Positions 50,542 through 59,137 of a DNA stretch of 64,000 nucleotides are shown in pieces (the first letter of the stretch is position 1; each line of letters begins with the position of its first letter). The stretch is taken from positions 1 through 64,000 of the forward strand of contig JAFGIW010000117.1 of NCBI GenBank assembly GCA_016929415.1. Reading direction: 5' to 3'. The stretch comes from Chitinispirillaceae bacterium. GTDB taxonomy: Bacteria > Fibrobacterota > Chitinivibrionia > Chitinivibrionales > Chitinispirillaceae. The notes under the pieces were generated by a model. The model saw only the letters and a program-made list of their open reading frames with translations, was not told where the DNA came from and searched no databases. The translations under genes and the position numbers were made by a program.

Positions 50542-51804
50542 TTATAATGCATGCGGTGTCCCCATCTGACCGGGCGCCCCTTCGATGACGGTTGAGGCCG
50601 CCAACCAGTTACGGCCGAAATTATTGTCGGGACAATTGTAGTTACCGGCCTGCAAACAGATTGATGCTTTGCCGCTTATGCGGGGCCACTCCAAATCATT
50701 GTTCCCGCCGGTAAAAATCACCTGATCGATGATGACACCCTCCTTTGAACGCAGGGTAACCCAGTTACCGTTCGCAGAAAGATCCAATGCGCTTTTAACC
50801 GTCGAAGCGGCATCTACCCAGGGGAGCGCCTGCCGTCCGAAGACATAATAACCCGCGGCTTCTATTTGAACATCGGTAAACAATCTCCTGGTTCCATCAA
50901 TGTCGACATAGAGTGAATCAAAGACAACACCAACCTCTTGCGGATTAAATATTTCTATGTATTCGGAATCATTGGCGGCATACATGATTTCGGTAATGAC
51001 AAGGTCACCCCGTTCAGTTTCCGCAACCTCCATTGCCCCCAGGCTTCCCGAAACCGCCGTTGCCCCGGGAAGTTGCAGCGTTCCCGAAAGCGCCAGCCCT
51101 CCCGGCGTTGTCTCAAATGATAACTGAACACCGTTCGTTGAACGGGCACTAACCCTCAACTCAGAGCTCGCCCGATACAGGGTATCGCCCCCCACGGTAA
51201 ATCCGGCAACGATGAGAATGCCGTGGGTATTATGCGGGATCCCGTCGATACTGACGAATACCTTCGGACTGCGCGGCACCGCGGCTGTCCACTGTTTCCC
51301 GTCATCACCGGTAAATACGGCCCCGAGCGTATCGACGGCAGTCGGAACCCCTCCAATTTGTAAATAAATCGAACCGCGGACGGGCACCAGAACAACCTGC
51401 AGAAGCGTCGTGACGTTCGGATCGATGCGAATCGTCCTCACGCCCGCGGAATCCTCGTGGATTACCTCTCCCGCACGGTTTATCGTTGTGATGCGGAATT
51501 CCCTGTCACTCCCTGTCGGTATACCGGAAATCGTATCAATCAGAAAAAGCTGCGCCGGATCGATGGCACAAGCCCAGCGGAACGGTATCATCTCCGTACC
51601 GCTCACTTCAACGACCAGAGAATCAAACCCTGTTTTTTCACGTGCGGCTGTTTTACCGATACCGTCAGCCAATTGCACGTGAATTTCCACATCCCCCGTT
51701 CCATGGGATACACCGGTCGGGACCCTCCCGCATGAAACAGCGGCCGCGATTTCCATCCCGAGAATGACGGACAGTGAAACGAATTGTTTTTTTGTGCAGA
51801 ACAT
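50542..51804 (-). CDS. Lipoprotein with lamin-tail (LTD)-like domain
   Basis: Lipobox AAAVSCG; GDLVITEIMYAANDSEYIEIFNPQ typical of LTD domains. Confidence 0.8.
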   Translation of the reverse strand: MFCTKKQFVSLSVILGMEIAAAVSCGRVPTGVSHGTGDVEIHVQLADGIGKTAAREKTGFDSLVVEVSGTEMIPFRWACAIDPAQLFLIDTISGIPTGSDREFRITTINRAGEVIHEDSAGVRTIRIDPNVTTLLQVVLVPVRGSIYLQIGGVPTAVDTLGAVFTGDDGKQWTAAVPRSPKVFVSIDGIPHNTHGILIVAGFTVGGDTLYRASSELRVSARSTNGVQLSFETTPGGLALSGTLQLPGATAVSGSLGAMEVAETERGDLVITEIMYAANDSEYIEIFNPQEVGVVFDSLYVDIDGTRRLFTDVQIEAAGYYVFGRQALPWVDAASTVKSALDLSANGNWVTLRSKEGVIIDQVIFTGGNNDLEWPRISGKASICLQAGNYNCPDNNFGRNWLAASTVIEGAPGQMGTPHAL

Positions 51805-51847
51805 ACACCCTCCTTGTTAAAGTGGTTAATTGGTGAATAGGAGGGTA

Positions 51848-51864
51848 TTGCAAAGACTGTTCCA
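51848..51864 (-). promoter_or_regulatory. Putative sigma-54 promoter
   Basis: Minus strand TGGAACAGTCTTTGCAA, GG-N10-GC spacing, about 45 bp upstream of ATG 51804. Confidence 0.65.
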
Positions 51865-51923
51865 TTAAAAAGTGGTCAATAATTGCCTATTCAATATTAA
51901 AGGAACCCTTCCAGGCGGCTCAT

Positions 51924-51970
51924 CAGTCGCATTTTTGCGACTGCATCTGCAACAGTCGCAAAAATGATAC
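51924..51970. promoter_or_regulatory. Palindrome pair (enhancer-like), second copy of the 4746-4790 element
   Basis: CAGTCGCA-TTTT-TGCGACTG (51924-51943) and degenerate GTCGCAAAAATGATAC (51955-51970), 29 bp start-to-start as at 4746/4775. Confidence 0.75.
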
Positions 51971-52053
51971 CTGGAATCTATTCAGGTGGTAATGGCATGA
52001 GGTTCACTAGTAGTGTAATATCCGTGGGAATTTCTTTCCGGGACAGGATCTCT

Positions 52054-53370
52054 TTAAGTCGGAGGCTTTACATCCTTTTTACCTCTCTCCCTCATCCCGT
52101 CCTCGAACTTCTCCCTCCAGGCCCACAGCCCCGTCCCTGGCGCCGATATATAATAGATTTCCTCGCCATCGGGTATTCGGTTATATCCTTCGGAGAGTGT
52201 TTTCGGGTCATACCGTTTCATCATTTCATTCAACGGCGCATACTTGAATCCGGCTTTCTCGATCTCTTTTCGGTCAAGTCCGCCCGCGCAGTAGGTGATC
52301 GAGAACCGTCCCTCCGACGAACCGTGAATGAGGTGCGCCGCGGCACTGAGATTGTTTTGCAGCCCTTCGTTTTTCTTCACCGCCTTCATGATGGCGGGTG
52401 TGCCCCGGTAGCCGAACGTCCGGATGAGCGCGTCGATCTGCGGGTCTTCGCCGAAGAGCTTCACGCCGGGCGCAAGAACGACAAGCTCCCCGCCGTCGGC
52501 GATGGCCATTCGGGTGCGGTAGATACTCTTGTTGCCGAGCCAGGTGCTTTTGTATTCGAGAGGATCGAGGTATACCACCACTTTTGCAAGCGGTTTTTCG
52601 AGCGCATGAACATTGACCGCACGCGACAGGTGCGCCGCCCGTTGATAGCATTCATCATCGTTTCCGATAAAAAAACCGCGGATTTTCGTCGTCCCGCGTT
52701 CATCCGCTCCGATCACCGTAATCGCATGGATGAGGGGAAGCTTGCCGAGGAACTCTTTACAGGCATAGTTCAATACCTTCCGTACCGGTGAATCAGCCCT
52801 CCCCATGATCCGTTCCATGCCGTAGGCGGCGCCGAGAAAATGAGTGTGGTGAATGTTTTGCGCGCCGCCGAGCCCCACCACGATGTTCTTGCTGTAGCCC
52901 GCCATTCCTGCCACTTCATGCGGCACGACCTGGCTTATGGAAAGGATGCAGTCGAACGACGGATCGAAAAGCGCGCTATTGACTGAAACGGGTATCTCAT
53001 AGGTAACAGCGCCTTCGGATACTGCCTCGACAAAATCAGCGGGAACCGCGCCGACAGGTTTACAGTCACTGCGCCACCGGTGCGGGCTGAAAAGCCGCTT
53101 CGGAAGATTGCCGAACATTGCTCCGATCTCACTGTCGGTCATGGGGAGATGGGTCCCGAGAGCGGGTATGATGGCGCTCACTGAATCTGGAAGCTGTTCG
53201 TAAACGCAGCGTGTGATCTCGCCCGCATGCGAATGCAGGCGCGTGATGTCGGGGGGTACGATGAGCAGACGCCCGGGTTTGCCGAAAGCCGCAAGAGCGG
53301 ATGCAATTCCTTCGCTGAAGTCGGCGGACGAGAGGTCGGCGACGGGTGATCCCTTATGGTAAAAAAGCAT
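52054..53370 (-). CDS. LarA-type (DUF2088, nickel-pincer nucleotide dependent) racemase/epimerase family protein
   Basis: PPDITRLHSHAG, ALGTHLPM, VVPHEVAGMAGYSKNIVVGLGGAQNIHHTHFLG (His/Lys/His cofactor and catalytic positions of LarA). Confidence 0.85.
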   Translation of the reverse strand: MLFYHKGSPVADLSSADFSEGIASALAAFGKPGRLLIVPPDITRLHSHAGEITRCVYEQLPDSVSAIIPALGTHLPMTDSEIGAMFGNLPKRLFSPHRWRSDCKPVGAVPADFVEAVSEGAVTYEIPVSVNSALFDPSFDCILSISQVVPHEVAGMAGYSKNIVVGLGGAQNIHHTHFLGAAYGMERIMGRADSPVRKVLNYACKEFLGKLPLIHAITVIGADERGTTKIRGFFIGNDDECYQRAAHLSRAVNVHALEKPLAKVVVYLDPLEYKSTWLGNKSIYRTRMAIADGGELVVLAPGVKLFGEDPQIDALIRTFGYRGTPAIMKAVKKNEGLQNNLSAAAHLIHGSSEGRFSITYCAGGLDRKEIEKAGFKYAPLNEMMKRYDPKTLSEGYNRIPDGEEIYYISAPGTGLWAWREKFEDGMRERGKKDVKPPT

Positions 53371-53397
53371 ATCGGCTGTTTCCCGTTTATGTAAATG

Positions 53398-54480
53398 TCA
53401 ACGCTGGATGCGTGCCGATCCGCCCCCGGCAAACGTGCGTACCTGTTCCACGGTCGCCATGGTGGTGTCGCCGGGAAAGGTGGTGAGAAGCGCACCGTGG
53501 GCCCAGCCGAGATTTACCGCAGCCTGCGGCGCTTCGCCGGAAAGCAGGCCGTAGAAAAATCCCGACGCGAAACCGTCGCCGCCGCCCACGCGATCGTAGA
53601 CCGCCAGCTCACAGGCGGGGGAGATGAAGGTCTTCCCGTCGATCCAGGCCACGGCGCCCCACGTGTGATGGTTGGTCGAGTGGACTTCGCGAAGGGTGGT
53701 CGCCACCACCTTCACCTGCGGGTATTTGTCGGTTACCTCGCCGATCATGCCGAAAAAAACGCCCGGATCCAGTTTCGATTTCTTCTCCACTTCAGGCCCT
53801 TTCACGCCAAGCCCTTTCTGCAGGTCCTCTTCATTGCCCACGATTACGTCGACATACCTGACGATCTCCGCGTATACCGAGAGCGCCCGTTCGTGGCCGC
53901 CCCAGATGTTCCAGAGCTTTTCGCGGTAGTTAAGATCGAAGGAGACGATCGCCCCCGCCGCTTTCGCGGCCTTCATGGCCTCGATGATCACCCGGCCGGT
54001 CGTTTCGGAAAGCGACGCGAAAATACCGCCGCTGTGGAACCAGCGCACCCCGCCGGCAAAAACGGTCTTCCAGTCGAAGTCGCCGGGCTTGAGCCGGGCC
54101 GCCGCCTCGTTTGAGCGGTTATAAAAAACCACCGGCGGCCGGATGCCCTGGCCGCGGTCGCTGTACACCGTGGCCATGTTGGGGCCGTTGACGCCGTTAT
54201 GCCTGAATCGCTTGTAAAAGGGGGTGACGCCCATTGCCCTGACCCGTTCGGTAATGAGGTCGCCGATGGGATAATCCACCATGGCGGTGACGATGCCGGT
54301 TTTCAGGCGGAAGCAGTCGGAGAGGTTGGCGGCGCAGTTGAACTCGCCTCCGCTTACGTGGATCAGGCATTCGGTAGCCTTGCGAAATGGCATAATCCCC
54401 GGGTCGAGCCGGTGGACGAGCGCCCCGAGCGAGATGAAGTCGAATGCTCCGTTTTGCGGTATGTTTAAACCGAAATTCAT
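53398..54480 (-). CDS. PfkB-family sugar/sugar-acid kinase (KDG-kinase-like or gluconokinase)
   Basis: HVSGGEFNCAANLSDCFRLKTGIVTAM, IVSFDLNYREKLW, DRVGGGDGFASGFFYGLL anion-hole motif. Confidence 0.88.
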   Translation of the reverse strand: MNFGLNIPQNGAFDFISLGALVHRLDPGIMPFRKATECLIHVSGGEFNCAANLSDCFRLKTGIVTAMVDYPIGDLITERVRAMGVTPFYKRFRHNGVNGPNMATVYSDRGQGIRPPVVFYNRSNEAAARLKPGDFDWKTVFAGGVRWFHSGGIFASLSETTGRVIIEAMKAAKAAGAIVSFDLNYREKLWNIWGGHERALSVYAEIVRYVDVIVGNEEDLQKGLGVKGPEVEKKSKLDPGVFFGMIGEVTDKYPQVKVVATTLREVHSTNHHTWGAVAWIDGKTFISPACELAVYDRVGGGDGFASGFFYGLLSGEAPQAAVNLGWAHGALLTTFPGDTTMATVEQVRTFAGGGSARIQR

Positions 54481-54554
54481 TGGATATGCTCCTTACCGTG
54501 AGTTCTTTTCGTTGATCGATACGCTGATGGTTTTTACGACCATCCCCCCTTTCG

Positions 54555-55391
54555 TCACACTCCCGAATAGGCGCTGAATCCGCCGTCAACGGGCAGTACC
54601 GTGCCGGTGATGAATTTCGCCCGTTCCGAGAGCAGGAACAGCGTCGCGTCCTGCAGTTCATCCGGGGTTCCGAATCGCCGCATGGGAGTTGCATCGAGGA
54701 TCTTTCTGCCCCGCTCGCTCAGGGCGCCGGATTCCTTGTCATACAGGAGAAAGCGGTTCTGTTCGGTGAGGAAAAAACCGGGCGCGATGGCATTGACGCG
54801 GATATTGCGCGGCGCGAGGTGCACGGCGAGCCATGCGGTGAAATTGTTGATCGACGCTTTGGCGGCGGAGTAGGCGGGAATCCGCGTGAGAGGCCGGAAA
54901 GAATTCATCGAAGAAATGTTGAGGATCGCTCCTGCCTTCCGTTCAACCATGTCCTTTGCAAAGATCATGGTCGGCAGGATGGTTCCCATGAAATTGAGGT
55001 CAAAGACGGTCCGGAAGCTTTCGAGATCGAGCCCGAAGAATGTCCGTTCGAGGCAATCAATATCGGCATCCTCGCAGAACTCAGCCGCGGTGGTCGCTTT
55101 CGGCGAGTTCCCGCCTGCGCCGTTGATGAGCAGGTGGACCGGCCCGAGGATGTTGTTGACCGCCTTTTTCGCCGTTTCGAGCGCAGCTTTCTGAAGCACG
55201 TTTCCCGCCACGCCCATCACGTTGCCGCCGGTTGACGAAGCGATCTCGCTGGCTTTCCTGACCGCCAGATCGCCGTCGAGATCGACTATCGCCGTGGCAA
55301 CACCCGCCTTTGCAAGCGCTTCGGCAAGCGAAGAGCAGAGTACCCCCGCTCCGCCGGTAATGACGCAGCATTTACCTTTCAAATCATTCAT
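54555..55391 (-). CDS. SDR family oxidoreductase, D-mannonate oxidoreductase (fructuronate reductase) type
   Basis: CCVITGGAGVLCSSLAEALA, LINGAGGNSPKATT, YSAAKAS catalytic Tyr/Lys, resembles SDR-type UxuB. Confidence 0.82.
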   Translation of the reverse strand: MNDLKGKCCVITGGAGVLCSSLAEALAKAGVATAIVDLDGDLAVRKASEIASSTGGNVMGVAGNVLQKAALETAKKAVNNILGPVHLLINGAGGNSPKATTAAEFCEDADIDCLERTFFGLDLESFRTVFDLNFMGTILPTMIFAKDMVERKAGAILNISSMNSFRPLTRIPAYSAAKASINNFTAWLAVHLAPRNIRVNAIAPGFFLTEQNRFLLYDKESGALSERGRKILDATPMRRFGTPDELQDATLFLLSERAKFITGTVLPVDGGFSAYSGV

Positions 55392-55485
55392 GGTTTTTCC
55401 TTGTACATTCGAAGATACACCACCAACCTTCAAACACGACATTTCATAAGGTAGGGGCACCTCGCGAGGCGTCCCTCCACTATCC

Positions 55486-56940
55486 CTACACCGTATACGT
55501 CCCCGACGCCACGTCGCCGCCCCGTCCGGTCCAGTTGGTATGGAATATTTTATCAGCCGGCGCGTCGATGCGTCTGTAGGTGTGCGCGCCGAAATAGTCG
55601 CGCTGCGCCTGCAGCAGGTTCGCGGGCAGACGTTCGCAGCGGTACCCGTCGAAAAACGCCAGCGCCGACGAGAATGCAGGCACCGGAACTCCGAGTTTCA
55701 CCGCCGTGGCGACGACCTTTCTCCAGGATTCCTGGCATTTGTCGATCACCTCCCTGAAATAATCGTCGAGCAGCAGGTTGGAAAGGTCCGGATTGCGGTC
55801 GTACGCCGCCTTGATTTTTTCAAGAAAGACGCTCCGGATGATGCAGCCGCTGCGCCACAGCAGGGCGATATTGCCGTAGTTGAGGGTCCAGCGGTACTCC
55901 TTCGCCGCCTCGCGCAGGCACATGAATCCCTGTGTGTAGGAGACGATTTTCGACGCGAGCAGCGCGCGCCGGATATCCTCGATGAAGGCTGAGACGTCGC
56001 CGGTAAATTTCGATGCCGGCCCCGTGAGTACTTTTGCCGCGGCAACCCGTTCGTCCTTGAGCGCAGAGAGGCAGCGCGCGTAGACCGCCTCGGCGATGAG
56101 CGTGACCGGGATGCCCAGATCGAGCGAGTTGACGCTGAACCATTTCCCGGTCCCCTTCTGCCCCGCCTTGTCAAGAATTTTTTCGACGAGCGGCCCGCCG
56201 CCGTCGTCCTTGAAGGCAAGAATATCGGCGGTGATTTCAATAAGATAACTGTCGAGTTCGGTTTTGTTCCAAGAGGAGAAGATGCCGTGCATTTCGGCGC
56301 ACGAGAGGCCGAGCCCCTGTTTCATTAGGTGGTATGCCTCGCAGATGATCTGCATGTCGCCGTATTCGATGGCATTGTGCGCCATTTTGACGTAGTGGCC
56401 GGCGCCGTTCTCACCCACCCAGTCGCAGCAGGGAACGCCGTCGGGAGTCCTGGCGGCGATTGCCGTGAATATGTCCTTTACAAGAGGCCAAGCCTTCGGG
56501 CTTCCTCCAGGCATCATCGAAGGCCCCATGCGCGCCCCCTCCTCGCCTCCCGAGACGCCGGTGCCGATATAAAAAAATCCCTTCCCTTCGAGGTACTTCG
56601 TCCGCCGTATCGTATCGGTGAAATGCGAATTGCCGCCGTCGATGACGCAGTCCCCCGGCGAGAGGTGCGGCAGCAGTTTCTCGATTTCCTCATCCACCGC
56701 CTCGCCCGCCTTGACCATGAGCATGATCTTCCGGGGCGTCGTGAGGAGCGCAACCATCTCCTCGATCGAACGGGCGCCGATGACCTTCGTCCCCTTCGCG
56801 GCACCTGTCAGAAATTCGTCAACCTTCGAAACGGTCCGGTTGTGCGCAACCACCGTATAGCCGTGGTCGTTCATGTTCAGGATGAGGTTCTGACCCATGA
56901 CGGCGAGACCGATTACCGCGATGTCACCTTGTTTTTCCAT
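55486..56940 (-). CDS. gnd: 6-phosphogluconate dehydrogenase, decarboxylating
   Basis: IAVIGLAVMGQNLILNMNDHGYTVVAHNRT, GVSGGEEGARMGPSMMPGG, HNAIEYGDMQ. Confidence 0.96.
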   Translation of the reverse strand: MEKQGDIAVIGLAVMGQNLILNMNDHGYTVVAHNRTVSKVDEFLTGAAKGTKVIGARSIEEMVALLTTPRKIMLMVKAGEAVDEEIEKLLPHLSPGDCVIDGGNSHFTDTIRRTKYLEGKGFFYIGTGVSGGEEGARMGPSMMPGGSPKAWPLVKDIFTAIAARTPDGVPCCDWVGENGAGHYVKMAHNAIEYGDMQIICEAYHLMKQGLGLSCAEMHGIFSSWNKTELDSYLIEITADILAFKDDGGGPLVEKILDKAGQKGTGKWFSVNSLDLGIPVTLIAEAVYARCLSALKDERVAAAKVLTGPASKFTGDVSAFIEDIRRALLASKIVSYTQGFMCLREAAKEYRWTLNYGNIALLWRSGCIIRSVFLEKIKAAYDRNPDLSNLLLDDYFREVIDKCQESWRKVVATAVKLGVPVPAFSSALAFFDGYRCERLPANLLQAQRDYFGAHTYRRIDAPADKIFHTNWTGRGGDVASGTYTV

Positions 56941-57110
56941 TGAACGATTCCTTTTAGTAAAATGAATCTGAAAGATTGAAGAAGTGTATTTGCCGCATCG
57001 TAGATTCTGTCGTCAAGCCTGCCCGCGCGACCTCATGACAAAATCTGCGAAGGTGAACGCCGCACGCTCTGCTGCACCTTTGCGCGGACTGTTGAAAGCG
57101 GCATGGTGAA

Positions 57111-58361
57111 CTAGAATTTGGACGTCAGCCTCAGTGTCGTCTTCATGTCGCCGGTCGGGTTCCCGGTGTAAACGCCCCAGTCGATGACGACCCGGTCCAG
57201 ATACTTTTTCTGCAGCGTGATTCCCCATCCAAGTGCCTTGGTGGGAGTACGTCCGGAAACCGCGTCGCGCATGCTTTCATCACTGAAAAACGTATTAGCC
57301 ACATTTTCAAACTCAAGGGTCAGCATATCGAGTACACCGAAGGTCGGGATTGTTATTCCCGCGTTGATCGGCCTGACAATACCCGTACTTGATTCCGAAC
57401 TCATCTTCTGTATCGCCATTTCAGTATAGAATTTCAGGTCCTTGATAATGGTGACATCGAAAACCCACTGTCCGGTTAGATAATATGCCTTCATAAAATG
57501 TCCTTCATATGCCGCCGAGTCCTGTACGGACACGTATTTCCTGAAGCCCCCTCCGACATGAAAACGGTTATGCAGAAAATACAGATCCTCATAGAACCGG
57601 TAAAATCCGGCGCTCAATTTCGAATCCTCTAACTGATAAAACTCGGTTGCCATCGCATCATAGAAATTCCGAGAGTTGAGATTTCCACCGATCATGAACT
57701 CCGTCTTACTTCCGACAATATCGAAAATATTGCATTCAAACCCTACTCCTATCTGGTTCGCGAATACTATTCTGTTTTTAAAAGGACCGGTAATATTCAC
57801 ATAACGCGAATCGCCATAGCCGCCCGCGGGCTGATCGAGATAATTACCGAACAGTTGACTGGAATTATTCAACATCCCGTCGCGACCGATTTTAAAGTGA
57901 GGCTGGAATGTCAGGTTACTTTGCGGAGAGTATTTTTTAAAAAATTTGAGATATGCCCGGGCTATTTCAAACGCATCGATATATGATGTCAAATCGTATG
58001 TTCCTGCGCCGGAAATGTTATTATCCCCGATAAAGTTTCGACGCATCGTCCAGTACGGATAAAACCGCAGGTTGAAGACACTTTCGAAATATTTCAGGTT
58101 GCACGCTCCATTCACCCCGACTCTCATCCAGAAATCGTCGAATACCTTCCGGTAATCATGGACCACGGTAGTCGATATCCTGTTTTTGGAATCAGTAGAG
58201 AACTCATCGTAAAGCTGTTTTTCAACCTGCATATCAACGAATGCCGAGAATTTGACCGGGGAGCCCCTTGAGGCGATGGTATCATTTTCTTTTTCCTGAG
58301 CTGCCGCCGGCAGGTATATGACTATCGCTGATATAATGATCGCCAAAAGATATTGTTTCAT
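57111..58361 (-). CDS. Putative outer-membrane porin-like protein
   Basis: Signal peptide, amphipathic beta-strand pattern, C-terminal aromatic (TLRLTSKF). Confidence 0.65.
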   Translation of the reverse strand: MKQYLLAIIISAIVIYLPAAAQEKENDTIASRGSPVKFSAFVDMQVEKQLYDEFSTDSKNRISTTVVHDYRKVFDDFWMRVGVNGACNLKYFESVFNLRFYPYWTMRRNFIGDNNISGAGTYDLTSYIDAFEIARAYLKFFKKYSPQSNLTFQPHFKIGRDGMLNNSSQLFGNYLDQPAGGYGDSRYVNITGPFKNRIVFANQIGVGFECNIFDIVGSKTEFMIGGNLNSRNFYDAMATEFYQLEDSKLSAGFYRFYEDLYFLHNRFHVGGGFRKYVSVQDSAAYEGHFMKAYYLTGQWVFDVTIIKDLKFYTEMAIQKMSSESSTGIVRPINAGITIPTFGVLDMLTLEFENVANTFFSDESMRDAVSGRTPTKALGWGITLQKKYLDRVVIDWGVYTGNPTGDMKTTLRLTSKF

Positions 58362-58378
58362 TTTTTTTCTACTCCCCA

Positions 58379-58999
58379 TTAAAATTTCGCTGCCGCGTTG
58401 AGTGAAAACCAAGCGGACGGTTTTCCACTTGTAAATACCATCGTCACGCCGGGTGAAAATTCAATTACATCCCAGTTTATGCCTATATTGAAACTGGCTC
58501 CGAAATCTTTCTGACCTTCAGTTACCAAGGTGACGCCACCGGACGGAGGCGGAGACGCCGGAACGGTGTCCATGTCGTTGAAACCATGTTCGCCGATGAA
58601 CATGCCGCCGCCGACCTGACCGAAAAATGCAAATCGATTGATTTTTACGGGAAGATAATACCGCACAATACCCTCTGTTCCAAGAAAGGTGCACTCCTGC
58701 ATTGTGGAATCACGTTTCCAGCGGTTGTAACTTATTTTCCCTCCGAACGCCAGCCCCGAAAGTGCGTTTTCGAACTTTGTGAAAGGAAGTCCGAAAAATG
58801 TTAAGCTGCCCTCCCAGCCCATGTTCAGGTTCTTATCCCCGATATGGACAAGTACCCCGGTATCGTTAGGGCCCCAAATAGGTGCCGCGGATGACAACGG
58901 TACCGCCAGACCGACGGAAATCACCGAATAGGTGTTTTTTGCCTGTGAAAAACAGTACAACAACAGGATGCTTGAAACGATAATTCTTGCAGTTTTCAT
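58379..58999 (-). CDS. Small outer-membrane beta-barrel protein
   Basis: Signal peptide, C-terminal NAAAKF, Gly/aromatic strands. Confidence 0.65.
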   Translation of the reverse strand: MKTARIIVSSILLLYCFSQAKNTYSVISVGLAVPLSSAAPIWGPNDTGVLVHIGDKNLNMGWEGSLTFFGLPFTKFENALSGLAFGGKISYNRWKRDSTMQECTFLGTEGIVRYYLPVKINRFAFFGQVGGGMFIGEHGFNDMDTVPASPPPSGGVTLVTEGQKDFGASFNIGINWDVIEFSPGVTMVFTSGKPSAWFSLNAAAKF

Positions 59000-59137
59000 A
59001 GCCGGACCTTTTTACGTTATTGAAAATAGTGGGATAGCGCCCGCTTCCGCGCCGCTATCCCCCATGAGTGCTAATAAATAATTCTATTCACCCGGAAAAA
59101 TCAAGGTATTCAAACGTGCAGACAACCGACCGACCGA

